Positions 24,026 to 31,819 of a stretch of DNA of 64,000 bases are shown here, one piece after another. The translations under genes were made by a program, and so were the position numbers. The first letter of the stretch is position 1; the number at the start of each line of letters is the position of its first letter. This stretch comes from Prevotellaceae bacterium UBA6417 (GTDB lineage: Bacteria; Bacteroidota; Bacteroidia; Bacteroidales; Bacteroidaceae), in the NCBI GenBank assembly GCA_002439755.1, contig DJPH01000048.1:1-64000 (forward strand), read 5' to 3'. The notes under the pieces are model-generated. The model did not search any database. It worked only from the letters and a program-made list of their open reading frames with translations, and had not been told where the DNA came from.

Positions 24026-26290
24026 TTAACCTAATTCGGTTTCTTCAGCCGGTTGGCAATAATATTTGGTGGCACGCAAAAGATGTCGTAAGGCACTGAC
24101 AAGTTCTTGCGTTTCTTGCAGCATGTTCAAATAAAGCAAGTCAAGACGGATATTGGTCCCTGTTTTGCTGTAGTTGATTTGTTCTTGATGGCGCATGGCT
24201 GAAAGGCGGCTTTTCATCGAGTTGCCTTCGTCCAGGAGAATGTCTATTTGACTATAATCCTGGCATTTGATGATTTCTTCGGCCTTTTCAATCATTTCGA
24301 TTACTTCGTCGCGAATAGGCATGAAAGCATGGACATATTCCTTGGGTAGCGGACTGAAATTGTTGTCGACATGCTCCATGCAGGGACCCGACATACGTTT
24401 CAGGCAGTATACGAGTTGTGTAACGCTGTTGCTGCCCAGATGGAACCATGTGTTTTTCTTTACAGCTTCATAATAATCAATCATGCGAGTTCCGGCAATT
24501 TCTTTTTGGCGGGACTTGAGCCAGGCGTTTTTTGTCAGGCTCAATTCTTCGGCAGCACGGCGAAGTTCTTTGATGTTTTCCGACATCAGGCCATCGGTAA
24601 TTTGATAGTAACAATCGCGGGCAGATGCAAGTACACGACTATGAGTGATGGCGATATGCCGGTTGAGCAGTTGCAGTCTTCTTTGTTTGTCCTGTGTCTT
24701 AATCATTTCGTTGTATATGGCATCGCAAGTGTCTTCGGGTGCTTTTTCCTTAAAGCGTATGCTGCTATGTACCAGAATTGTTATGACTATGGCAACGATT
24801 ACAGTCATGGCAATTGGACCTCCGAAATACATGATGCTTGTAATGACGAAGCACAACATGAAAGCTCCCGCAGCGGTTATAAACCAACCTCCGATGACCG
24901 AGAAAACACCGGTGATGCGGTATACGGCACTTTCGCGTCCCCATGCGCGGTCGGCCAATGAGGTTCCCATAGCCACCATGAAAGCAACGTAAGTTGTAGA
25001 AAGTGGCAGTTGCAATGAAGTTCCCAGTACAATCAGTAACCCTGAAAGAACCAGATTGACGGATGCTCGCACCATATCGAAGGCTGTTTCTGAAGAGCTT
25101 TCGTATTCGGGTTTGGTGAATCTTGAATTGACCCATTTGCGGACGGATGCGGGAACAAAAACCAATAAGGTGTTTGTGGTATTCAGCGTTGCTCTTACCA
25201 GTCTGCGCGAAAGGCGTGATGAACTGAATACCTCTTCACCGGCACCTTGTTTTGACAGATTGATGGTGGTGTTGATGACCTTGCGTGCCTTTTTAGAGAT
25301 GAACAGTGCAACAGCCATTACCAAACCTGACACGATGAGGAATATTACCGGTGTTTTTGCCGATTGTGTAAGCGAAGTCATCATGAATTCAGTCGGATTG
25401 TCATTGCCATTGGCCAGAAAATCTTCGGTAGAAGAAAGTCCTGCCAAGGCAACTCCAATGAAATTGACCAAATCGTTACCGGCAAAAGCCATGGCAAGCG
25501 CAAATGTTCCAAAGATAATGATAATCTTAAAAACGTTGGCCTTTAACCAGTAAAGCATTTGTGTAAAGATGAATGCCCCGACAAAAAGCAACAGCAATAT
25601 GGTCGTGTGGTTTTGGGCAATCCAATCTTTTTCTACCTGAGTCATGAAAGTGGCTTGGCCAAATCCTTTTACTAACATGAAATCCAAGATGGAGGCAAAA
25701 GAAAAAGTACCGAAAAGGCCGATTGCCCATTTCATGTGCTTTTGATAGTGGAAAGTGAATATCAGGCGGCTTATCCACATTACGATTGTTCCGACTACAA
25801 AGGCGATGGCAACCGAAAGGAATATGGCCATGACTACAGTCAGGACTTTGTCGGTATTGACCAGCATTCCGTAGGTAAGTGTTCCGCCGGTGTCGCGCAT
25901 TATTTTGTAGATGGCAATGGCCGTTGTACCTCCGAACAGTTCGAACATCATCGATACCGTTGTGCTGGTTGGCATGCCCAAGGAGTTGAATATGTCTATA
26001 ATGATTACATCGGCACAAACAACCGAAAGAAAGATGCACATGACTTCGGTGTACGAGTAGTTCTGCGGTTGCAATACTCCATGTCGGGCTATGTCCATCA
26101 TTCCGCTGCTTGTAACTGTTCCGACTAAAATCCCTATTCCGGCAATAATAAGAAGTGTGCGTAATTTGGCTGCTTTTGCACCGATGGCTGGAGGCAGGAA
26201 AGAAACTACCGCGCTTGATACTCCGGTATACAAATCGAAAACGGCCAAACCAAGCAAGAAGAAAACAACTATGATATAAAATGTTTCCAT
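24026..26290 (-). CDS. PiT-family inorganic phosphate transporter with PhoU-like C-terminal domain (paralogue 1, altered signature)
   Basis: The 754-residue protein has two PiT half-repeats of membrane helices and, after about residue 540, a soluble helical domain of PhoU-like character with an HLGSNSVTQLVYCLKRMSGP segment. PiT proteins carry phosphate with sodium or protons across the inner membrane. The second half-repeat keeps the signature AFAGNDLVNFIGVALAG. The first has GVSSAVVSFLPPAIGAKAA where the paralogue at 33837 has GVSNDAVNFLSSAVGSKAA, so the N-D and second N of the ion/phosphate site are replaced. Transport may be changed or lost. It is a single gene with a TACTTTTG box at 26332-26339 and a repeat array further upstream. 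Confidence 0.9.
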   Translation of the reverse strand: METFYIIVVFFLLGLAVFDLYTGVSSAVVSFLPPAIGAKAAKLRTLLIIAGIGILVGTVTSSGMMDIARHGVLQPQNYSYTEVMCIFLSVVCADVIIIDIFNSLGMPTSTTVSMMFELFGGTTAIAIYKIMRDTGGTLTYGMLVNTDKVLTVVMAIFLSVAIAFVVGTIVMWISRLIFTFHYQKHMKWAIGLFGTFSFASILDFMLVKGFGQATFMTQVEKDWIAQNHTTILLLLFVGAFIFTQMLYWLKANVFKIIIIFGTFALAMAFAGNDLVNFIGVALAGLSSTEDFLANGNDNPTEFMMTSLTQSAKTPVIFLIVSGLVMAVALFISKKARKVINTTINLSKQGAGEEVFSSSRLSRRLVRATLNTTNTLLVFVPASVRKWVNSRFTKPEYESSSETAFDMVRASVNLVLSGLLIVLGTSLQLPLSTTYVAFMVAMGTSLADRAWGRESAVYRITGVFSVIGGWFITAAGAFMLCFVITSIMYFGGPIAMTVIVAIVITILVHSSIRFKEKAPEDTCDAIYNEMIKTQDKQRRLQLLNRHIAITHSRVLASARDCYYQITDGLMSENIKELRRAAEELSLTKNAWLKSRQKEIAGTRMIDYYEAVKKNTWFHLGSNSVTQLVYCLKRMSGPCMEHVDNNFSPLPKEYVHAFMPIRDEVIEMIEKAEEIIKCQDYSQIDILLDEGNSMKSRLSAMRHQEQINYSKTGTNIRLDLLYLNMLQETQELVSALRHLLRATKYYCQPAEETELG

Positions 26291-26331
26291 GAATAGCTAA
26301 CGAGTGTTACGAATCTGTGTCAAAACGGTTA

Positions 26332-26339
26332 CAAAAGTA
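26332..26339 (-). promoter_or_regulatory. Probable promoter of PiT paralogue 1
   Basis: The minus strand reads TACTTTTG, an exact TAnnTTTG match about 41 nt before the start at 26290. Confidence 0.5.
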
Positions 26340-26455
26340 CGCTATTTTTGTTATACGTCATTTGCCGATGCGGAAAAAGTTGCTTTGAAATGCCTGAATG
26401 CGTATGGTCAAGAGCAATTTCAACCATTGCGGTATGCTACATCAGCGTATCGGAT

Positions 26456-26574
26456 ATACGATATGAGAGCTTCCAAGGTACTATTCGTGATACTCTCATG
26501 TACTATACGAAAGCTTTCCAAGTACTATGTGAGAGCCTCCCATGTACTATCCGGGAGACTCTCACATACAACAT
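26456..26574. repeat. Tandem array of a degenerate 22-bp repeat (copy 2 of the family)
   Basis: Five units of exactly 22 nt start at 26465, 26487, 26509, 26531 and 26553. The GTACTAT core recurs at 26478, 26500, 26522 and 26544. The fourth unit reads GAGAGCCTCCCATGTACTAT plus two bases. The consensus matches the array at 6236-6345, 20 kb away. A partial unit may precede at 26456. The array stands about 170 nt upstream of PiT paralogue 1 and behind the GH110-like gene. Confidence 0.8.
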
Positions 26575-26638
26575 TGCCTTTATCTTTTCCTGATTTTAGT
26601 AGACGTTTTTCTAATTGATAAACTGATTCAATAGACAC

Positions 26639-28477
26639 TCAGTTCAAGTATGTATTGAATCCACTGACAAAACGGGTGTCGAATCCTTTGTCGGTTTTTC
26701 CATGTATATCTGATGGGTGCATGTGCTCAATTTCAATGATACGCTTTGTATAGTTTTTGTCCCATTTGTTGTTCCGAATAATTACATTACGGCATCCGTC
26801 CAACAGGAATGACGATTTTTGCCATGTGTAGGGCTTGTAGTCGGTTGTTTCTTCAATCCGATTGTCAACAAACTTCAAACCGTCGACTGAGCGAGCCCTT
26901 ACAATTGGGGCATCGAACACGCGGAAACGATTGTTGCGGATGCGGATGTTGCGGTGAAATGGTATGTCCTTTTCATCTGCAGGTCGTTGCGAAGGTGTTA
27001 TGGTAATCACGGCATCGCCCCATTCCCAGCGGTTGCCTGTCTTGTTGCCCGATGTAAGACAATTGTCAAAAGTGTTGTTGCGTACAAGCACATCAGTACA
27101 GGCTCCCGATTCATACCAATGGTCAAGGTCGCCTTCAATCAGCAGTGCCGTACCTGCTGTTTTGAAATAGTTGTTTTCAATGATGACTTTCTTGGGTGTG
27201 GTTACTAAAACACCTCGCGCACGGTTGCGCTTCAGCACCTTGCAGTTGCGCATGACAAAGGCCGCCGACCAGGTTTTGTTTTCTACGTAGTCATTTGAAC
27301 CAATGTTGTCTGGTATTTCTTTGTCTAAGGTGATTTTGAATTGGGGCCATGTCAGCATCTCTTTACCTGTTATTCTCAAGCAAATGTCGCGTTGACCTGT
27401 TTGATGGTTAACCAACCAGATTTCATCACCGATGTCGAAGAGGTGCGAGTTGTTTTCAAGTTCCAAAGTGTGTTTGTCTGTCTTTTTGCCAATCTTCACA
27501 TTGCGCCCGTGCACGTTGATAAAGTCATCGCCTTGTCCTGTGTGAGCACATTCTTCAACAAGAATGGTACCTTTGCAATTGTTGAAGTGTGAGGCATCTG
27601 CAACTGTGCTGAATACACGTCCCTTACGTTCATTGACTGTTGTGGAGGTTCGCTTCATTGTGATGTTTTCGCTGTGTTCACCCCATACACCGCAACTTAA
27701 TGTGTGATACAATGTGATGTCTTCCAGCTTTATGTCTTTGCTATTAAGGATGGTGATGCCGTTCATGGCATAATAAAAATGGTATAAGGATAGGTATGTG
27801 CCGATTTCCGGTTTTATCGGAGGCGTACCATGCAGGCGTACCATGCCGTTGCCAAGGTCTTCGGCCCTGTTGGCAAGAAAGTCCTTTAAAGGTGAGTCCC
27901 AGGTGTTGTATACAATTTCTTTAGAGCCTTTGTCATACAAGTTGTTGTATCTATCCCCAATCCCAGATTCCCAATCTTCACCGTAGAACCGTAATTCTCC
28001 GTTTGTTATTTTATATGGGTACTGTGCAGCGTCAATTTTTAAATCCAAATAAGAATCGGATACACCGGCAATAACGGCTTGTGATATGAAAGGGCGATCC
28101 CAGTCGGTTGTGAAATTCTTCATGACGATGTTTTCGGAGTCAACGATGCGTGCCACTTCCATCCAACCATGAAATACAAAGTCGGATCCGCATCCATCTA
28201 TTTCTATATCTTTCAATCCATGAAGTATAAGTCCAACGTTCTTTTCGGATTTCTTCGGCTCTATCGGATAAAAATCATAGCGTCCCTTAGGAAAGCGTAG
28301 CGTAATGCCTGTTTTTCCTTTGCATGCATCCAGGGCTGCACGCACAGCTTTCATAACGTCTTTTCGGCTGTCGGGAGCACCGCCGAAATCAACAATGTTC
28401 AGCACTTTTTGCGAGTGTGCTGTGATGAAACTCATGCAGCACCAGCATAAAATAAGATATTTCAATCCTGTGGTCAT
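26639..28477 (-). CDS. Secreted beta-helix glycosidase, probable GH110 alpha-1,3-galactosidase
   Basis: The protein has 612 residues from the preferred start, with a signal peptide (MTTGLKYLILCWCCMSFITA). The mature part has repeated short beta-strand turns typical of a right-handed parallel beta-helix. The region ADASHFNNCKGTILVEECAH, followed by GQGDDFINVHGR, resembles the active-site region of GH110 enzymes, which remove terminal alpha-1,3-linked galactose from blood-group-B-type glycans; the DD pair would be catalytic. A -7 box at 28504-28511 lies within a longer open frame (to 28516), so the ATG at 28477 is preferred; 28498 is the alternative. There is no susC/susD pair nearby. A different beta-helix glycosidase is possible. 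Confidence 0.78.
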   Translation of the reverse strand: MTTGLKYLILCWCCMSFITAHSQKVLNIVDFGGAPDSRKDVMKAVRAALDACKGKTGITLRFPKGRYDFYPIEPKKSEKNVGLILHGLKDIEIDGCGSDFVFHGWMEVARIVDSENIVMKNFTTDWDRPFISQAVIAGVSDSYLDLKIDAAQYPYKITNGELRFYGEDWESGIGDRYNNLYDKGSKEIVYNTWDSPLKDFLANRAEDLGNGMVRLHGTPPIKPEIGTYLSLYHFYYAMNGITILNSKDIKLEDITLYHTLSCGVWGEHSENITMKRTSTTVNERKGRVFSTVADASHFNNCKGTILVEECAHTGQGDDFINVHGRNVKIGKKTDKHTLELENNSHLFDIGDEIWLVNHQTGQRDICLRITGKEMLTWPQFKITLDKEIPDNIGSNDYVENKTWSAAFVMRNCKVLKRNRARGVLVTTPKKVIIENNYFKTAGTALLIEGDLDHWYESGACTDVLVRNNTFDNCLTSGNKTGNRWEWGDAVITITPSQRPADEKDIPFHRNIRIRNNRFRVFDAPIVRARSVDGLKFVDNRIEETTDYKPYTWQKSSFLLDGCRNVIIRNNKWDKNYTKRIIEIEHMHPSDIHGKTDKGFDTRFVSGFNTYLN

Positions 28478-28503
28478 CTTTTCATACTTGCATTTCATGT
28501 TTG

Positions 28504-28511
28504 CAAAGGTA
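28504..28511 (-). promoter_or_regulatory. Probable promoter of the GH110-like gene
   Basis: The minus strand reads TACCTTTG, matching TAnnTTTG. Transcription would begin near 28497, which supports the start at 28477 over upstream ATG/TTG codons. Confidence 0.5.
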
Positions 28512-28571
28512 ATCACAAAAATGCTGAGGAAAAAATATAACGGGAAGTATTTCCATATTACTATAAATTAG

Positions 28572-28579
28572 TATCTTTG
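28572..28579 (+). promoter_or_regulatory. Probable promoter of the rplM-rpsI operon
   Basis: TATCTTTG matches TAnnTTTG and lies about 128 nt before the rplM start, leaving a long structured leader. Confidence 0.55.
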
Positions 28580-28585
28580 CACGCC

Positions 28586-28707
28586 GATTATTATCAATGG
28601 GGACGAAAGTTCCCGTTAATGCCATCAAAGAGCATCGTTTTTGGCCGAACATGCTTGGAGAGCATTGAAACAACGTTTTTAGTAGTATACAAATTAAAGT
28701 TTTAAAA
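28586..28707 (+). promoter_or_regulatory. rplM 5' leader, candidate autoregulatory RNA
   Basis: About 120 nt of untranslated leader precede rplM. It contains a GGGGAC-GAAA-GTTCCC hairpin and further complementary segments around AATGC and GCATT. Ribosomal-protein operons commonly carry such leaders, bound by one of the encoded proteins, and leaders of L13 operons have been proposed in Bacteroidia. The fold is judged by eye only. Confidence 0.45.
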
Positions 28708-29169
28708 GTGAACACATTAAGTTACAAGACCATCTCCGTTAACAAGGAAACGGCACAAAAAGAATGGGTGGTAGTAGATGCTACCGACCAAGTGCTTGGT
28801 CGTCTTTGCTCGAAAGTAGCAAAGTTGCTGCGTGGAAAGTACAAACCCACATTTACTCCGCATGTTGACTGTGGTGATAATGTGATTATCATCAATGCCG
28901 AAAAAGTCAAACTGACCGGTAACAAATGGACAGATCGCATCTATCTGCGCTATACAGGCTATCCCGGCGGACAGCGCGAATCAACTCCTGCATCAATCAT
29001 GGCAAAGCCGAATGGCGCAGATCGCTTGTTGAGAAGAGTAGTGAAGGGCATGCTTCCCAAAAACAAATTGGGCGCACAGTTGCTGGATAACTTATACATC
29101 TATGCAGGAGGCGAGCATAAGCATGAGGCTCAAAGCCCAAAAACAATTGATATTAATCAGTATAAATAA
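28708..29169 (+). CDS. rplM: 50S ribosomal protein L13
   Basis: L13 is an early-assembling large-subunit protein. The 153 residues are full length and show WVVVDATDQVLGRLCSKVA, GDNVIIINAEKVKLTG and RLLRRVVKGMLPKNKLG. The start is a GTG at 28708-28710, aligned with the usual N-terminus (MNTLSYKTIS). rpsI follows after 6 nt, the conserved L13-S9 operon. Confidence 0.98.
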   Translation: MNTLSYKTISVNKETAQKEWVVVDATDQVLGRLCSKVAKLLRGKYKPTFTPHVDCGDNVIIINAEKVKLTGNKWTDRIYLRYTGYPGGQRESTPASIMAKPNGADRLLRRVVKGMLPKNKLGAQLLDNLYIYAGGEHKHEAQSPKTIDINQYK

Positions 29170-29175
29170 ACAGAC

Positions 29176-29562
29176 ATGGAAATAGTTAATGCATTAGGCA
29201 GGCGCAAGAGCGCTGTTGCACGTGTCTATGTTACGGAAGGTAACGGCAAAATCACAGTAAACAAGAAAGACATCAACGAATATTTTCCTTCACCTATTCT
29301 CCAGTATGTTGTAAAACAGCCATTGGAGACATTGGGCGTTGCAGAAAAATATGATATCAAGCTCAACATCTTCGGCGGTGGTTTTACCGGCCAGTCGCAA
29401 GCTGCCCGCTTGGCAATAGCTCGCGCATTGGTAAAGATTAATGCCGAGGACAAGAGTGCATTGCGTGCACAAGGCTTCATGACGCGCGACAGCCGTGAGG
29501 TTGAACGTAAGAAGCCGGGACGTCCCAAGGCACGTCGCAGATTCCAGTTCAGCAAACGTTAA
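29176..29562 (+). CDS. rpsI: 30S ribosomal protein S9
   Basis: S9 sits in the head of the small subunit, with its C-terminal tail reaching the P-site tRNA. The 128 residues include VNALGRRKSAVARVYVTEG at the N-terminus, GGGFTGQSQAARLAIARAL in the middle and the basic tail KPGRPKARRRFQFSKR. It is translated directly behind rplM. Confidence 0.98.
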   Translation: MEIVNALGRRKSAVARVYVTEGNGKITVNKKDINEYFPSPILQYVVKQPLETLGVAEKYDIKLNIFGGGFTGQSQAARLAIARALVKINAEDKSALRAQGFMTRDSREVERKKPGRPKARRRFQFSKR

Positions 29563-29697
29563 TCTTCTCTGGATTGGAAGTTACCGTTTAGCATCTAAAC
29601 TTTCAAGATTCCATATATATATAATGTATAGTGTGCGACTACTTGAAGGTTGGTTCATTAAAACAAAAAAGAAAGTAAACGATTTAATTTAATTAGA

Positions 29698-30567
29698 ATG
29701 TCAAGAACAAATTTCGACCAGTTACTTGAAGCCGGCTGCCACTTTGGCCATTTAAAAAGAAAGTGGAACCCGGCAATGGCTCCTTATATCTTTATGGAGC
29801 GCAATGGAATTCATATTTTAGATTTGCACAAGACCGTTGCCAAGATTGATGAGGCAGCTGAGGCTTTGAAGCAAATCGCCAAATCAGGAAAGAAAATCCT
29901 GTTTGTAGCTACTAAAAAACAAGCAAAGGAAATTGTTGCCCAAAAGGCAGCATCGGTAAATATGCCTTACGTAACAGAGCGCTGGCCGGGTGGCATGTTG
30001 ACAAACTTTACGACAATTCGTAAGGCAGTCAAGAAGATGGCCAACATCGACAAGCTTACACAAGACGGTACATATGCCAATCTTTCGAAGCGTGAAATTC
30101 TGCAAATCAGCCGTCAGCGTGCAAAGTTGGAGAAGAACCTCGGCTCTATTGCCGACCTGACCCGTCTGCCGTCTGCCTTGTTTGTCATTGATGTTTACAA
30201 GGAAAAGATTGCTGTTCATGAGGCCAATCGTTTGGGTATTCCGGTATTTGGTATTGTTGATACCAACTCGGATCCGCGCAACATTGATTTCGTGATTCCT
30301 GCCAACGATGATGCCACAAAGAGCATTGAGGTGATTTTGGATGCATGCTGTGCAGCCATTGCCGAAGGTTTGGAAGAGCGCAAGGTTGAAAAGGCCGATG
30401 CGGCAGCTGCAGAAGCTCAGGCTGAGGAAGGCGAGGCTGAGGCTAAGCCCCATCGTCGCCGCAACCAGCGTGCCCGCGTTGAGAAAAACGAAGCAGCACC
30501 GGCCGAAGCTGCCGAAGCTGCTGAGACCGAGGCTCCGGCTGAGAATGCAACAGAAACAAATAACTAA
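29698..30567 (+). CDS. rpsB: 30S ribosomal protein S2 with long Ala/Glu-rich C-terminal tail
   Basis: S2 binds the back of the small subunit next to S1 and is needed for initiation. Core motifs are GCHFGHLKRKWNPAM, NGIHILDLHKT, RWPGGMLTNF and the VIDVYKEKIAVHEANRLGIP region. The core ends near residue 227. The remaining 60 or so residues are a low-complexity tail, first alanine/glutamate-rich, then basic (KPHRRRNQRARVEK), then acidic again; similar tails occur in Bacteroidales S2. The 135-nt gap from rpsI holds no clear promoter box. tsf follows after 15 nt, the conserved S2-EF-Ts pair. Confidence 0.97.
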   Translation: MSRTNFDQLLEAGCHFGHLKRKWNPAMAPYIFMERNGIHILDLHKTVAKIDEAAEALKQIAKSGKKILFVATKKQAKEIVAQKAASVNMPYVTERWPGGMLTNFTTIRKAVKKMANIDKLTQDGTYANLSKREILQISRQRAKLEKNLGSIADLTRLPSALFVIDVYKEKIAVHEANRLGIPVFGIVDTNSDPRNIDFVIPANDDATKSIEVILDACCAAIAEGLEERKVEKADAAAAEAQAEEGEAEAKPHRRRNQRARVEKNEAAPAEAAEAAETEAPAENATETNN

Positions 30568-30582
30568 AATCAATAGAAAACT

Positions 30583-31575
30583 ATGGCAGTTTCCATATCA
30601 GATATTACAAAACTCCGCAAGTTGACCGGTGCGGGTCTGGCTGATTGCAAGAAAGCTTTGGAAGCCACTGAGGGTGATATAGAGAAAGCAATCGAAGTGA
30701 TTCGCGAAAAAGGTCAGGCAGTTGCTGCAAAGCGTTCTGACCGCGAAGCATCCGAGGGCTGTGTGATTACGAAAGCCGAAAACGGTTTTGGTGCCATTAT
30801 TGCCTTGAAGTGTGAGACAGACTTCGTTGCCAACAATGCCGATTTTGTTAAGTTGGCACAAAGCATTCTTGACTTGGCTGTTGCCAACAAGTGCAAGACC
30901 TTGGACGAGGTCAAGGCTCTTAAGTTGGGCGATGTCACCGTTGAGCAGGCTATTGTTGACCGCAGCGGTATCACAGGTGAGAAGATGGAGCTTGATGGTT
31001 ATATGACTATCGAAGGTGACAATATCTCTGTATACAACCATCAGAATAAGAATACTCTTTGCACGATGGTTAACCTGAGCAAGGCCGTTCCGGCTGAGTA
31101 TGGTCACGGTGTAGCCATGCAGGTGGCTGCAATGAATCCGGTTGCACTCAACGAAGACAGTGTTCCGCAGGATGTAAAGGACAACGAATACAAGATAGCT
31201 GTTCAGAAGACCAAGGAAGAACAGGTGGAGAAGGCTGTGCAGAATGCATTGAAGAAGGCCGGATTCAACTTGTACATTGCCGAAAACGAGGAACATCTTG
31301 CCGAAGGAATCCAGAAGAAGATGATTACCGAAGAGCAGGCTGATGAGATTCGCAAGATAAAGAAAGAGACAGCAGAGCAAAAGGCTGCCAATCTTCCCGA
31401 GCAGATGATTCAGAACATTGCCAACGGACGTATGAACAAGTTCTACAAGGAATCATGCCTGTTGAACCAGGATTACATCATGGATTCGTCGAAGACGGTT
31501 GCCGCATTCCTGAAAGAAGCTGACAAGGATTGTACAGTAACCGATTTCAAACGTTTCACATTGCGCTCTGAATAA
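30583..31575 (+). CDS. tsf: Elongation factor Ts
   Basis: EF-Ts is the nucleotide exchange factor that recycles EF-Tu. The 330 residues begin with the UBA-like domain (ITKLRKLTGAGLADCKKALE) and the EF-Tu-contact motif with KCETDFVANNADF near residues 77-89. The dimerisation and C-terminal modules follow, with FYKESCLLNQDYIMDSSKTV near the end. The length is above the E. coli protein (283), as is usual in Bacteroidetes. A terminator follows at 31603-31640. Confidence 0.97.
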   Translation: MAVSISDITKLRKLTGAGLADCKKALEATEGDIEKAIEVIREKGQAVAAKRSDREASEGCVITKAENGFGAIIALKCETDFVANNADFVKLAQSILDLAVANKCKTLDEVKALKLGDVTVEQAIVDRSGITGEKMELDGYMTIEGDNISVYNHQNKNTLCTMVNLSKAVPAEYGHGVAMQVAAMNPVALNEDSVPQDVKDNEYKIAVQKTKEEQVEKAVQNALKKAGFNLYIAENEEHLAEGIQKKMITEEQADEIRKIKKETAEQKAANLPEQMIQNIANGRMNKFYKESCLLNQDYIMDSSKTVAAFLKEADKDCTVTDFKRFTLRSE

Positions 31576-31602
31576 AGCAACATTTGATTTGTACATATAA
31601 AG

Positions 31603-31640
31603 GAAGCCGCTTTGGATTATGCCAAGGCGGCTTCTTTTGG
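31603..31640 (+). terminator. Rho-independent terminator after tsf
   Basis: GAAGCCGCTTTGG pairs with CCAAGGCGGCTTC (13 bp, one wobble) around a short loop, followed by TTTT. It lies about 27 nt after the tsf stop codon. Confidence 0.85.
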
Positions 31641-31753
31641 CGGCATGTGCAGCTGTGGCAGATACGTTTGTTTGCATGGCTTGGCTGCTTTTTGCGAGCA
31701 GAAGTATGCCGGTGTTGGCTGCCTTGCTGAGCATATGAGCGGTGTCATATTAT

Positions 31754-31807
31754 GCTAACGTGGGACACTTGGAAGGATATTCCGGGTGTCCCACGTTGGC
31801 ATTTTTG
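31754..31807 (+). terminator. Second strong hairpin between tsf and the C10 peptidase gene
   Basis: AACGTGGGACAC (31757-31768) pairs perfectly with GTGTCCCACGTT (31786-31797) around a 17-nt loop; the flanking GCT and GGC can extend the stem. ATTTTTG follows on the plus strand, so it could act as a backup terminator for tsf. On the minus strand it lies just after the peptidase stop, but no T-run follows there. Confidence 0.6.
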
Positions 31808-31819
31808 CTGTGCCGGTTG

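Larger units (their letters stand above)
26291..26638. other. Gap upstream of PiT paralogue 1
   Basis: The gap contains a -7 box (26332-26339) for the transporter and the 22-bp tandem array (26456-26574). I see no coding sequence. Confidence 0.6.

Noticed and set aside
29495..29692. 65-codon frame between rpsI and rpsB
   Set aside because: It starts inside rpsI in another frame and has no support. The gap is more likely untranslated.
30598..31380. 260-codon frame antisense to tsf
   Set aside because: It is a mirror of the highly biased tsf coding sequence. It has no recognisable domain, and tsf is certain.
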